A DNA stretch of 64,000 bases, taken from contig NZ_CAADHO010000011.1 in assembly GCF_900699765.1 (NCBI RefSeq), positions 124,822 through 188,821 of the forward strand. Reading direction: 5' to 3'. The stretch is from Desulfoluna butyratoxydans. Lineage in GTDB: Bacteria; Desulfobacterota; Desulfobacteria; Desulfobacterales; Desulfolunaceae. Positions 20,470 through 28,710 of the stretch are shown here, piece by piece. A program made the translations under genes and the position numbers. How positions within the stretch are numbered: position 1 is the stretch's first letter; each line of letters opens with the position of its first letter. The notes beneath the pieces are model-generated. The model was not told where the DNA came from. It did not search any database and was given only the letters and a program-made list of their open reading frames with translations.

Positions 20470-22353
20470 TTACATCGCATATTGCTTCAGCTTCCGGTAA
20501 AGGGTCGCCCGGGAGATCCCCAGGATCTTGGCGGTGCGGGCCATGTTGCGGGAGGTGGCCTCCAGGGTGTCCTGGATCATCTTCCGGTTCATCTCCTCCA
20601 GGGTTCCGGCCTGGCTGGGCTGATCCGCCGGGGCAGGGGAGAGGCTCAGGTGCTCGGGCTTAAGCTCCCGGCCTTCGCAGAGGTGCAGGGCGCGCTGCAT
20701 GCAGTTTTCCAGCTCCCGGACGTTTCCCGGCCACGGGTGGGAACACAGAAGGTCCCGGGCCTCCTGGCTGAGCCCCGGGGGCTCCTCGGCGTTTTCCGAC
20801 AGAAAGAGGGCCGACAGGGCAAGGATGTCCTCCGGCCCTCGTGTGTTCAGGGGCGGGATGGCAATGGGAAAGACGTTCAAGCGGTAGTAGAGGTCCTCCC
20901 GGAACCGGCCCTCCCGGATGGCTTCGAGAAGGTTCACGTGGGTGCTGGCGATGATGCGGGTGTTGATCTTCACGGGCTTGTCGGCGCCGATGCGGTAGAC
21001 CTCCCCGGTCTGGAGCACCCGCAGGAGCTTCACCTGCATCTTGTGGGGCATGTCCCCGATCTCGTCCAGGAGGATGGTGCCGGTGTTGGCCAGCTCGAAT
21101 TTTCCGGGTTTTCCCCCTTTGGAGGCGCCGGTAAAGGTCCCTTCCACGTACCCGAAGAGCTCGCTCTCCAGGAGGTTGGCGGGGATGGCCCCGCAGTTGA
21201 TGGGCACAAAGGCGTTCTGGCTCCGGTCGCTCTGGTTGTGAATGGCCTGGGCAAAGAGCTCTTTGCCGGTGCCGGTTTCCCCCTGGAGCAGCACGGTGGT
21301 GTCCGATGTGGCGGCCCGCTTGGCAAGGTTCAGGGCCTCCACAAAGGGAGGGCAGGAGCCTACCAGGCTCTCGAAGGTGAAGTGGGCCCGGGTCCCTGCG
21401 ATGGTGTCGGCCAGTTTGTAGATCTCCTTGACCTCGGAAAAGGTGATGAGGGCCCCCAGGCGCTCTCCTTCCGGGGACATCACCAGCTGCACGGTGTGGA
21501 TGAGGGTCAGGGTCTGGTTCTGGATCTTGAGGCGGCTCTCCTTGTTCACCCAGGACTCAGGGCGGGTCTGCACATCGTCCAGGTCGATCTTCAAGCCCTT
21601 TAAGGCTGTGATGGGCTGGCCCGCCAGATTGTCCATTTTAAGGATCTCGGCTCCCCGCCGGTTGACCCGCCAGATCTGGTTCTCGCTGTTGATGATGATA
21701 AGCCCAGTGCGGGAGGTGTCGATGACCTGATCCAGAAACCGCACGTTCAGGGCCAGCTCTTTGTTGCGCCGAAGAACCCGGAGCTGCTGTTCGGCGGCCC
21801 GGGCCGCGGTGGTGACCATGTAGAGGGTGTGGGGATGGGCTTTGGTGGAGGGACCGGACACGGCGATGACGCCGAGGAGTGTTCCCTTTTTCCCAAACAC
21901 CGGGGCTGTGGAGCTGGTCAGGCCGTGGGCCTGGCGGCAGTAGTGCTCATCCCCGATGAGCTGAATGGGACTCCCCAGCTTCAGGCACATGGCGATGGCT
22001 GTTGTGCCCACGTCTTTTTCCGTCCACCGGTACCCGGGGATGCAGTTTCGCTTGGCCGCGCTCTCAATGAGATTGCTGCTGCCCTCGATATGGAGGATAT
22101 AGCCCTCGGAGTCCACGGCGGCGATGACAAACTCGTTGGGTGACAGAAAATTGTAAAACTCCTCGAACTGCGGCAGCAGCACATCCAGAAGCTCGCTGTT
22201 CTCATTGCGTTTCGCCTTAAGCTCGGAAGGGGAGAGCAGGGTCTGTTTGGTGTTGCGCAGGATGGGATTGATCCCCCGAGCTGCTGAGCGCCGGTGTGAC
22301 AACGCGATCTGTCGGCGCATCTCATCGACGCCGAGAATCTGTCCTTGTTTCAT
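20470..22353 (-). CDS. sigma-54 dependent transcriptional activator, AcoR type (GAF-PAS-AAA+-HTH)
   Basis: 627 aa. An N-terminal GAF domain (about 60-200; KDVGTTAIAMCLKLGSPIQ and HYCRQAHGLTSSTAPVF are typical of AcoR-like regulators) is followed by a PAS domain (about 210-320). The AAA+ domain has Walker A GETGTGKE and Walker B GTILLDEIGDMP, then a Fis-type HTH (AKILGISRATLYRKLK). The sigma-54 contact loop is GTFTGA (405-410) where GAFTGA is usual. The GAF domain probably binds the inducing metabolite directly. It is divergent from an operon with a -24/-12 promoter at 22622, its probable target. SD CGGAGG lies close to ATG 22353. Confidence 0.9.
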   Translation of the reverse strand: MKQGQILGVDEMRRQIALSHRRSAARGINPILRNTKQTLLSPSELKAKRNENSELLDVLLPQFEEFYNFLSPNEFVIAAVDSEGYILHIEGSSNLIESAAKRNCIPGYRWTEKDVGTTAIAMCLKLGSPIQLIGDEHYCRQAHGLTSSTAPVFGKKGTLLGVIAVSGPSTKAHPHTLYMVTTAARAAEQQLRVLRRNKELALNVRFLDQVIDTSRTGLIIINSENQIWRVNRRGAEILKMDNLAGQPITALKGLKIDLDDVQTRPESWVNKESRLKIQNQTLTLIHTVQLVMSPEGERLGALITFSEVKEIYKLADTIAGTRAHFTFESLVGSCPPFVEALNLAKRAATSDTTVLLQGETGTGKELFAQAIHNQSDRSQNAFVPINCGAIPANLLESELFGYVEGTFTGASKGGKPGKFELANTGTILLDEIGDMPHKMQVKLLRVLQTGEVYRIGADKPVKINTRIIASTHVNLLEAIREGRFREDLYYRLNVFPIAIPPLNTRGPEDILALSALFLSENAEEPPGLSQEARDLLCSHPWPGNVRELENCMQRALHLCEGRELKPEHLSLSPAPADQPSQAGTLEEMNRKMIQDTLEATSRNMARTAKILGISRATLYRKLKQYAM

Positions 22354-22527
22354 GGGCCTCCGGGTGTGTGTCTGGGGTCATCGGTCACAGGGAGTCTCAT
22401 TTTGACACATGTCGCATTTTGAATCAAACCTTTCCTCTCTCTTTAAAAACAAGCCCTTTACGCGGCCTTTCCTTCGGGGCTTTCTCAAAATGAAACAGTT
22501 TGACCGCGTCCTCCCGGGGGCGTGGGC

Positions 22528-22548
22528 AGCCCGGCCACCGGGCTTTTT
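22528..22548 (+). terminator. terminator-like hairpin upstream of the sigma-54 promoter
   Basis: A perfect 7-bp stem AGCCCGG / CCGGGCT with loop CCA is followed by TTTT. It lies in the divergent intergenic region about 75 bases before the -24 element, so it would stop read-through transcription rather than end a gene. Confidence 0.5.
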
Positions 22549-22621
22549 GCCGTAAAAACACCTTGATATCAAATCAATAAGGCGGGTTACGTCCAACCCC
22601 TGATCCCGCGGTTTAACCCGT

Positions 22622-22637
22622 TGGTACACCCTTTGCT
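22622..22637 (+). promoter_or_regulatory. sigma-54 (-24/-12) promoter of the dehydrogenase-TRAP operon
   Basis: TGGTAC-N5-TTGCT has GG at 22623-22624 and GC at 22635-22636, the required 10 bases apart, and differs from TGGCAC-N5-TTGC only at one position. The divergent gene encodes a sigma-54 activator. A GACA-CA-TGTC dyad near 22404 is a possible upstream activator site. The first coding start is 125 bases downstream. Confidence 0.75.
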
Positions 22638-22762
22638 TTGTTTACCGGGTAACTCAATTTTCCATTCACACAACAAAGCACGGGGCAATCCTTTATGAAG
22701 ACACCACGCTTCCTTCCCCACAACGGTGTGCCGCCCAGGGCCTTCCACCCGGGAGGTGCCTT

Positions 22763-23884
22763 GTGAAAACCGTTGATATTCTCGTCATCGGCGGCGGACT
22801 CTCCGGTGCGGCCACGGCCCTGGGCCTCATGCGCCGTGCCGCAGGCAGGGTCGTGCTCCTGGACGAACAGCTTCCCAGCCAGCGCCTCTCCCGAGGCAAC
22901 TTCGGCCTCACCTGGTTCATGTGCAAAGGCACCGGCAACCCCGATTATGCACGGTGGTGCCGCATGGCCGCACGCCAGTGGCCCGAGTTTGCTGCCCAGC
23001 TCAAAGAAGAGTCCGGCTACGACGTGGAACTCGAGTGGACAGGGGGCGCGGTCCACGCCTTTGGCGAAGACGAGCTAAAGGGCTATGCCGATTCCGTTGC
23101 CAGCCTCACCCACACCTGCGCCGAAGCCGGGCTCGATTACCCGGTACGCATCCTCAACCGCGCCGAATTTGCGGACATCGTGCCGGAGATGACCCTGGGT
23201 GACGAGGTCTCAGGGGCCATGTACACCAAAGAGCAGGGCCACGTGAACCCCTTGAAGCTCCTGGCTGCAATGCGGTGCGCCTTTCAGCGAAAGGGCGGGG
23301 AATACCGGGCCGCCGAAAGCGCCCGGGCCGTTGTCCCCCTTAAAAACGGCACGGTGAAAGTGACGACCAGCCGGGGCGACTACCTGTGCGGCAAGGTGGT
23401 CATCGCCGCAGGTCACGGCTCCTCCGGCCTGGTGGCCGCACTGGGCGAAAAACTCGCCATTTACCCCCAGCGCGGCCAGCTCATGGTCACGGAGCGGCAC
23501 AAGCGCCTGCTCCGGGTGCCCCTGCTCAGCGTCCGCCAGACCGTGGACGGCACCTTCATGATCGGCCTCTCCTCGGAGGACACGGCCCTGGACACCCGGG
23601 TCACCCCCGAGGCCATGCAGTCCCAGGCAAAAAACGCCATCCGGCTCTTTCCCATGCTGGGCAAGCTCAACTGGGTCCGCTCCTGGGGTGCCATCCGGGT
23701 CATGACGCCGGACGGGGCTCCCATCTACAGCCGCATCCCCGGCCATGAAAACATCACGGTCCTGGCCCTGCACAGCGCCGTCTCCCTGGCGCCCCTGCAG
23801 GCCAGCGACATTGCCGCGTGGATCCTGGACGAGGGCGAAAACGATATCATCTCTCACTTCAGCAACGGACGCTTTCATGTTTAA
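22763..23884 (+). CDS. FAD-dependent amine/amino-acid dehydrogenase, catalytic subunit (DadA/HcnC-like)
   Basis: A 373-aa protein of the DAO family. The N-terminal FAD-binding motif is VDILVIGGGLSGAATALGLM. There is a GNFGLTW segment, GKVVIAAGHGSSGL for the second dinucleotide-binding half, and a C-terminal APIYSRIPGHENITVLALH stretch. In hydrogen cyanide synthase, opine oxidase and D-hydroxyproline dehydrogenase this subunit oxidises the C-N bond of the substrate and passes electrons to the two partner subunits encoded next. The start is GTG 22763 with GGGAGG five to seven bases upstream. The substrate is not known; the coexpressed TRAP transporter suggests an organic acid or amino-acid derivative. 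Confidence 0.85.
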   Translation: MKTVDILVIGGGLSGAATALGLMRRAAGRVVLLDEQLPSQRLSRGNFGLTWFMCKGTGNPDYARWCRMAARQWPEFAAQLKEESGYDVELEWTGGAVHAFGEDELKGYADSVASLTHTCAEAGLDYPVRILNRAEFADIVPEMTLGDEVSGAMYTKEQGHVNPLKLLAAMRCAFQRKGGEYRAAESARAVVPLKNGTVKVTTSRGDYLCGKVVIAAGHGSSGLVAALGEKLAIYPQRGQLMVTERHKRLLRVPLLSVRQTVDGTFMIGLSSEDTALDTRVTPEAMQSQAKNAIRLFPMLGKLNWVRSWGAIRVMTPDGAPIYSRIPGHENITVLALHSAVSLAPLQASDIAAWILDEGENDIISHFSNGRFHV

Positions 23885-24182
23885 ACTCGACAAAAAAAAG
23901 ACGCACCAAACCGTGTCGGTGACCCTGGACGGGCGACCCGTGACACTGCCCGCCGGGGTGAGCGTGGCTGCAGGTCTTCTGGGCATTGGTGAGATCCTCT
24001 CCCGCACCTCGCCGTCCTCCGGCAGACCGTGTTCTCCCCATTGCCTCATGGGGGTCTGCTTTGAATGCCTCATGGAGATTGACGGGGTCAACCGCCAGGC
24101 CTGCATGACCGAGGTCCGGGAGGGCATGGTGATCCGTCGCCACCTTCAGGACACAGACGACGAAAAAGGAGGCCGCCCATGA
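23877..24182 (+). CDS. small [2Fe-2S] subunit of the dehydrogenase (HcnA-like)
   Basis: A 101-aa ferredoxin-like protein whose cysteines follow C56-x4-C61-x2-C64-x11-C76, the pattern of the Fer2_4 subunit of HcnABC and opine oxidases; C52 is extra. It would relay electrons within the membrane-associated heterotrimer. The ATG overlaps the last codons of the catalytic subunit gene, and its stop overlaps the next start (ATGA), so all three subunits are translationally coupled. The earlier part of the open frame (before 23877) is shadow sequence of the upstream gene. Confidence 0.88.
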   Translation: MFKLDKKKTHQTVSVTLDGRPVTLPAGVSVAAGLLGIGEILSRTSPSSGRPCSPHCLMGVCFECLMEIDGVNRQACMTEVREGMVIRRHLQDTDDEKGGRP

Positions 24183-25600
24183 GCCGACACGTGGATGTCA
24201 TCGTCATCGGTGCCGGACCGGCCGGGCTTGCCGCCAGCGCAGCCCTTGCCGAGATGGGCCTCGATATCCTTACACTGGACGAACAGCATCGGGTGGGAGG
24301 GCAGATCTACCGTAACGTGGAAGAGGCTCCCAAGGCGGCCCACGCCCTTTTCGGGCCGGACTACACCCGGGGCCTCGACCTCACCCAACGATTCAGGAAA
24401 AGCGGCGCCCGCTACGAGCCGGGAGCCTGTGTGTGGCAGGCCGAATCCGACGGCACGGTCTGCTATTCCCAGAACGGCGTCTCACGGCGCGTGGTGGCCA
24501 ACTACATCGTGGCCGCCACCGGGGCCATGGAGCGGCCCATGCCCATCCCGGGCTGGACCCTCCCCGGCGTCATGGGGGCAGGGGCGGCCAACAACCTGGC
24601 CAAGGAGGCGGGGCTGACTCCGTCGGGGCGTGTGGTCCTTGCAGGCAGCGGGCCCCTGCTGCTCCTGGAGGCCTCCCTGCTGGTGAAAAAAGGGGTGAAC
24701 ATCGCCGCCGTACTGGAGACCACCCCGTCGATGCCGTCTATCCGGGCCTTGCCCCGGGCTCCCCAGGCCCTGCTGAGGGCCGACTTTCTCCTGAAAGGGG
24801 CCTTTATGCTCCGAGAGATCAAACGCTCAGGCGTGCCCCACTACAAAGGGGTTACCGGGATCCGCGCCCTGGGCGAGGAGGCCGTGGAGTCGGTGGAGGC
24901 CACCTGCGGTGAGAAAAAGCTGCATTTGAAGGCCGACATGCTCCTGCTCCATTTCGGGGTGATCCCCAACACCCATATCTTTCGGCAGATGGGGTGCCGC
25001 ATGGCCTGGCACGCCGGGCAGCGCTGCTGGATTCCCGCCTGTGATCCCTGGGGGCGCACCAACTTTGAAAACGTTTTTGCCGCGGGCGACGGCGCCGGGG
25101 TCTCCGGGGCTCCGGCAGCCCGGTACAAAGGGGAGCTTGCCGCCCTGGAGATTGCCCGCTGCCTGGGCATCCTCTCCGAAGAGGAGCGCAACGCCCGGGC
25201 CCTGCCTCTCCGCAAGGCCCTGATGCACGATGCCTGGCCCCGCCCCTTCATCGACGCCCTGTACGCACCCAGGCCCGGTCAGTTCCTTTTTACCGACGAC
25301 ACCGTCCTCTGTCGGTGCGAGAATGTTACCGTGGGCGACGTGCACAAGGTGGTGAAAGAGGGCGTACGGGACCTTAACGAGATAAAGATCATCACCCGCT
25401 GCGGCATGGGCCCCTGCCAGGGGCGCATGTGCGGACCGGCCCTGGCCGAGGTGGTGGGAGCGGCCCTGGGGGTCTCCCCGCATCGCACCGGACAGCTTTC
25501 GGTGCGTACTCCGCTGAAACCGATCCCCTTAGAGGAGATCGCCGCCATGGACCTCAGCTCAGGCCCCGACGGAGGCAACTGGTTGCTGGACAAGAAATAA
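24179..25600 (+). CDS. FAD/NAD(P)-binding subunit with BFD-like [2Fe-2S] domain (HcnB-like)
   Basis: A 473-aa protein: a pyridine nucleotide-disulfide oxidoreductase fold with VIVIGAGPAGLAAS at the N-terminus, GRVVLAGSGPLLLLEA for the second dinucleotide site, and FENVFAAGDGAGVSG. A C-terminal BFD-like domain follows with CRC (about residue 380) and CGMGPCQGRMCG. This matches the alpha subunit of opine oxidases and HcnB. It probably takes electrons from the catalytic subunit towards the quinone pool. It is the third subunit of the complex and is followed after 16 bases by the TRAP genes. Confidence 0.87.
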   Translation: MSRHVDVIVIGAGPAGLAASAALAEMGLDILTLDEQHRVGGQIYRNVEEAPKAAHALFGPDYTRGLDLTQRFRKSGARYEPGACVWQAESDGTVCYSQNGVSRRVVANYIVAATGAMERPMPIPGWTLPGVMGAGAANNLAKEAGLTPSGRVVLAGSGPLLLLEASLLVKKGVNIAAVLETTPSMPSIRALPRAPQALLRADFLLKGAFMLREIKRSGVPHYKGVTGIRALGEEAVESVEATCGEKKLHLKADMLLLHFGVIPNTHIFRQMGCRMAWHAGQRCWIPACDPWGRTNFENVFAAGDGAGVSGAPAARYKGELAALEIARCLGILSEEERNARALPLRKALMHDAWPRPFIDALYAPRPGQFLFTDDTVLCRCENVTVGDVHKVVKEGVRDLNEIKIITRCGMGPCQGRMCGPALAEVVGAALGVSPHRTGQLSVRTPLKPIPLEEIAAMDLSSGPDGGNWLLDKK

Positions 25601-25616
25601 CGAGAAGGAGTGTGGA

Positions 25617-26111
25617 ATGGAAAAACTTTTCAAGTACACGCTGACCGCCCTGATCACCATTGTCGCCGCCCTTGAGTTCTACCAGGTGGTCATGCGCTAC
25701 GTCCTGGAGCTCCCGGTCATGGGGCTGGACGAGATCCTCGTGTATCCCACCTTGTGGCTCTACTTTTTAGGCAGCGTCAACGCAAGCCGGGAAGACACCC
25801 AGATCAAGGCAAACGTCCTGGATATCTTTCTGAACAGCCAGCGGTCCCGGCTGGTCGTTCGGGTCATCGCGGACCTCATGTCCGTGGTGGTCTCCATCTG
25901 GCTCACCTACTGGGCCTGGGACTACTTCCTCTACGCCCGAAGGGTATGGAAGGAGAGCCCTACCCTGTACATCCCCACCTTCTGGGCCGAGTGCGCCTTT
26001 TTCCTCGGCATGGGTCTCATGACCCTCTACACCGCCTGGCACCTCGTGAAAAACACCCGGGAGCTCATCTCCCTGTCCCAAAACGCAAGGAGGCTCGCAT
26101 GGAAATCGTAA
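25617..26111 (+). CDS. dctQ: TRAP transporter small membrane subunit (DctQ)
   Basis: A 164-aa protein with four hydrophobic helices, the QVVMRYVLELPVMGLDEI motif after helix 1 and a conserved ASREDTQIKA loop, typical of the DctQ component of tripartite ATP-independent periplasmic transporters. It scaffolds the large permease encoded next. SD GAAGGAG precedes ATG 25617. The gene overlaps dctM by 13 bases. Confidence 0.9.
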   Translation: MEKLFKYTLTALITIVAALEFYQVVMRYVLELPVMGLDEILVYPTLWLYFLGSVNASREDTQIKANVLDIFLNSQRSRLVVRVIADLMSVVVSIWLTYWAWDYFLYARRVWKESPTLYIPTFWAECAFFLGMGLMTLYTAWHLVKNTRELISLSQNARRLAWKS

Positions 26112-27403
26112 CTGTCTCGTTCATCGCCCTGGGACTCCTTGTCCTCATGCTGAGCTTTGGCGTGCCCCTGCCGTTTTGTTTCGGCGGCGCCCTCATGACC
26201 ATGGTGGGCCTGGGCGGCGCCACCATGAAAGGCACCATGGTGTGGGGATTCAGCCAGCTGGCCAACCCCGTGCTCCTCTGCATTCCGCTTTTTGTCTTTG
26301 CCGGGACCCTCATGAGTGAAAGCGGCATCGCGGCAAGCCTTCTGCGTTTTGTCAACGTCTTCGTGGGACGTATCCGGGGCGGCCTGGGTGTTGTGGCCAC
26401 GGTGAGCTGCGCCATCATCGGGGCCATCTCCGGCAGCGGGCTTACGGGCGTGGCCGCCACAGGCCCCATCCTCATCCCGGAGATGGACTCCAAGGGCTAC
26501 CCCAGGGGCTATGCCACGGCCCTGGTGGCCAACTCGTCCATCTTGGGGCTCCTGATCCCGCCCAGCGTCACCATGATCATCTACGGGTGGGTCACGGATA
26601 CCTCCATCCTCGCCTGTTTCCTGGCCACCATGGGGCCGGGCCTGCTCATCACCTTTCTCTTCTCCGTGGTGAACATGGTCCTCTCCCGGAAATTCCCCCT
26701 GGTACTGGACCCGCCCAAGCCCGTGGAAGAGACCGTCCGCCAGGGCGTGAGCCTCACCTCCAAGGCCATTCCGGCCCTGGTGATGCCCCTCATCATCCTG
26801 GGCGGCATCTACGGGGGCATCATGACCCCCACCGAAGCGGCGGCCGTGGCCGTGATCTACGCACTTCCCGTGGGGTTCCTCGTCTACCGGGGCCTCACCT
26901 TCGACACCTTCTTCAAGGCCGCCAAGAACTCGGCCACCTCCGTGGGCGCCATCATGGTCATGATCGTCTTCAGCCTGATGCTCAGCCAGATCTTCGTCAT
27001 GGAAGACGTGCCCCAGGCCCTGGTGGACGGCATCTTTACGGTGACCCAGAACAAGGTCCTGCTGCTCATCCTCATCAACTTTCTTCTGTTCTTCGTGGGG
27101 ATGATTGTCAACGACATCACCGCCATTATCCTGCTGGCGCCCCTGCTTTTGCCCCTCATGGGCGCCATCGGTGTCAGCCCGGTGCAGTTCGCGGCCATCA
27201 TGGGCGTCAACACGGCCATGGGCGGAGTGACCCCGCCCTACGCCAGCATCCTCTACCTCGGGATGCGCATCGGCAAAGTGGAGTTTTCCGAAGTGATCAA
27301 ACCGGCGATGATCCTCATCATCTTCGGGTACGTTCCCGTGGTCTTTCTGACCTCGTTATGGCCGAAACTATCCCTTTTCATCCCGGGACTGTTCGGCTAC
27401 TAA
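26099..27403 (+). CDS. dctM: TRAP transporter large permease (DctM)
   Basis: A protein of about 434 aa with roughly 12 helices and DctM family landmarks: GVPLPFCFGGALM, CIPLFVFAGTLM, GLGVVATVSCAIIGAISGSG, LIPPSVTMIIYG, GGIYGGIMTPTEAAAVAV, and VTPPYASILYLGMRI near the end. It imports substrate with Na+. The ATG at 26099 has a perfect AAGGAGG eight bases upstream and overlaps dctQ. Reading further upstream in frame gives only DctQ antiframe sequence. Confidence 0.92.
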   Translation: MEIVTVSFIALGLLVLMLSFGVPLPFCFGGALMTMVGLGGATMKGTMVWGFSQLANPVLLCIPLFVFAGTLMSESGIAASLLRFVNVFVGRIRGGLGVVATVSCAIIGAISGSGLTGVAATGPILIPEMDSKGYPRGYATALVANSSILGLLIPPSVTMIIYGWVTDTSILACFLATMGPGLLITFLFSVVNMVLSRKFPLVLDPPKPVEETVRQGVSLTSKAIPALVMPLIILGGIYGGIMTPTEAAAVAVIYALPVGFLVYRGLTFDTFFKAAKNSATSVGAIMVMIVFSLMLSQIFVMEDVPQALVDGIFTVTQNKVLLLILINFLLFFVGMIVNDITAIILLAPLLLPLMGAIGVSPVQFAAIMGVNTAMGGVTPPYASILYLGMRIGKVEFSEVIKPAMILIIFGYVPVVFLTSLWPKLSLFIPGLFGY

Positions 27404-27445
27404 AGTTATGATTTTGGCAAGAAACAACGTAGGAGGAGTGACGCA

Positions 27446-28444
27446 ATGACCAAGACGTTAAGGTACAGCCTCATGGCACTGGCAGGGTGTTTTGTGTTGA
27501 TGATCGGCGGAGCCGAGGCACGCACCTGGAAGATTTCCCATGTCCGTCCCCAGGGCACGGCCATCGACAACGACTTACGGTGGTTCTCCGACAGCATCAA
27601 GGAGGCCACCGGCAAAAAGATCCGTACCAAGGTCTACCCGGCCAGCGCCCTGGGCGATTACACCGTGGTCCAGGAGAGGGTGAGCCTGGGTGCCGTGGAC
27701 ATGGCCTGTCAGCCCCCGTCATCTGCCGCGGACAAGCGGTTCCAGCTGCCTTATTTCCCGTACATGGTGAAGAACTGGGACCAGGCCCGAAAAAACTACT
27801 CCCCGGGCGCCCCCTTGCGCGGCACCGTGGAAACGCTGTACGCAGAGCAGGGCATCAAGCTGCTGGCCGCCTGGCCTGTCTACTTCGGCGGCATCGCCCT
27901 GAACACTGCCCCCGTGGCCCAGGGCGACCCGGACGCTGCCAAAGGGATCAAGCTCCGCGTCCCCCCCATGAAAACCTTCCAGCTCATGGCTGACACCACC
28001 GGCTACCTGGGCACGCCCATTCCCTTTTCCGATGCCTTCACCGCCGTGCAGACCGGTGTGGTGGACGGTGTCATCGGCTCCGGTGCCGAAGGCTACTACG
28101 CCTCCTTCAGGGACGTGACCAAGTATTACATCCCGGCCAACACCCACTTTGAGGTGTGGTACTTCATCATGAACCAGGAACTCTACGACACCCTCTCTCC
28201 CGAGCTTCAGGCAAAGCTGTCCAAGGTGGCCGCCGAATTTGAAACCCGCCGCTGGAACGCCGCCGAAGAGGACCAGAAGGCCAATGAAAAGCGCCTGGCA
28301 GACAGCGGCGCCCAGATTGTTCCCATCAGCGAGTCTGAAATCGCCGCCATCGCCAAAAAGATCCAGAGCCAGGTGTGGCCCGTTGTCCTGAAAGACGTGG
28401 GTGAAGCCTGGGGCCAGGGCGTCCTGGATGCCATCATCAAGTAA
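27446..28444 (+). CDS. dctP: TRAP transporter periplasmic substrate-binding protein (DctP)
   Basis: A 332-aa protein with a signal peptide ending at GAEA (about residue 28), then WKISHVRPQGTAIDNDLRWFSDSI, YPASALGDYTVVQERVSLGAVDM, and the conserved arginine region KLRVPPMKTFQ before the FTAVQTGVVDGVIG helix. That arginine usually binds the carboxylate of the ligand. It is the last gene of the dehydrogenase operon, so its ligand is probably the substrate of the dehydrogenase. SD GGAGGAG. A strong terminator follows at 28492. Confidence 0.9.
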   Translation: MTKTLRYSLMALAGCFVLMIGGAEARTWKISHVRPQGTAIDNDLRWFSDSIKEATGKKIRTKVYPASALGDYTVVQERVSLGAVDMACQPPSSAADKRFQLPYFPYMVKNWDQARKNYSPGAPLRGTVETLYAEQGIKLLAAWPVYFGGIALNTAPVAQGDPDAAKGIKLRVPPMKTFQLMADTTGYLGTPIPFSDAFTAVQTGVVDGVIGSGAEGYYASFRDVTKYYIPANTHFEVWYFIMNQELYDTLSPELQAKLSKVAAEFETRRWNAAEEDQKANEKRLADSGAQIVPISESEIAAIAKKIQSQVWPVVLKDVGEAWGQGVLDAIIK

Positions 28445-28491
28445 CCCGATACCTCTTTTGATCCCCACCGGGATCCACATCACATAAAAAA

Positions 28492-28520
28492 AGCCCCGGG
28501 CAAATGCCCGGGGCTTTTTT
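28492..28520 (+). terminator. rho-independent terminator of the dehydrogenase-TRAP operon
   Basis: A perfect 10-bp stem AGCCCCGGGC / GCCCGGGGCT with loop AAAT, preceded by A7 and followed by a T-run, lies 48 bases after the dctP stop. Confidence 0.92.
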
Positions 28521-28565
28521 GGTTCACGAATGCTCCCGGCCTTCGCCGCTAAGCGCATAGTCCCT

Positions 28566-28613
28566 CGTTCCCAGGCTCCGCCTGGGAACGCTGTTTTTGG
28601 AGGCTCTGCCTCC
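28566..28613. repeat. palindrome pair CGTTCCCAGG / GGAGGC family
   Basis: CGTTCCCAGGCTCCGCCTGG (28566-28585) continuing to GAACG is a perfect palindrome, followed by the palindrome GGAGGCTCTGCCTCC (28599-28613). The same two modules recur at 31193-31341. This palindrome type is widespread in bacterial intergenic DNA. Confidence 0.75.
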
Positions 28614-28653
28614 ATGTTCAATATAGCGAATCCCTGTCGTCATGCCCGTATGC

Positions 28654-28710
28654 TCCCGAAGCGCAAGGACAATGAGCTTTCGAGGTGGCTCACCTCGCCG
28701 CCGGAGGCAA
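28654..28710 (-). repeat. dispersed palindromic repeat (GCYTCCGGCGGC family), copy 2
   Basis: On the minus strand this reads GCCTCCGGCGGCGAGGTGAG, CCACCTCGAAAGCT and then CCTTGCGCTTCG, matching 30951-31004 closely. It overlaps the 3' end of the MFS gene and supplies its last residues and TGA stop. Confidence 0.75.
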
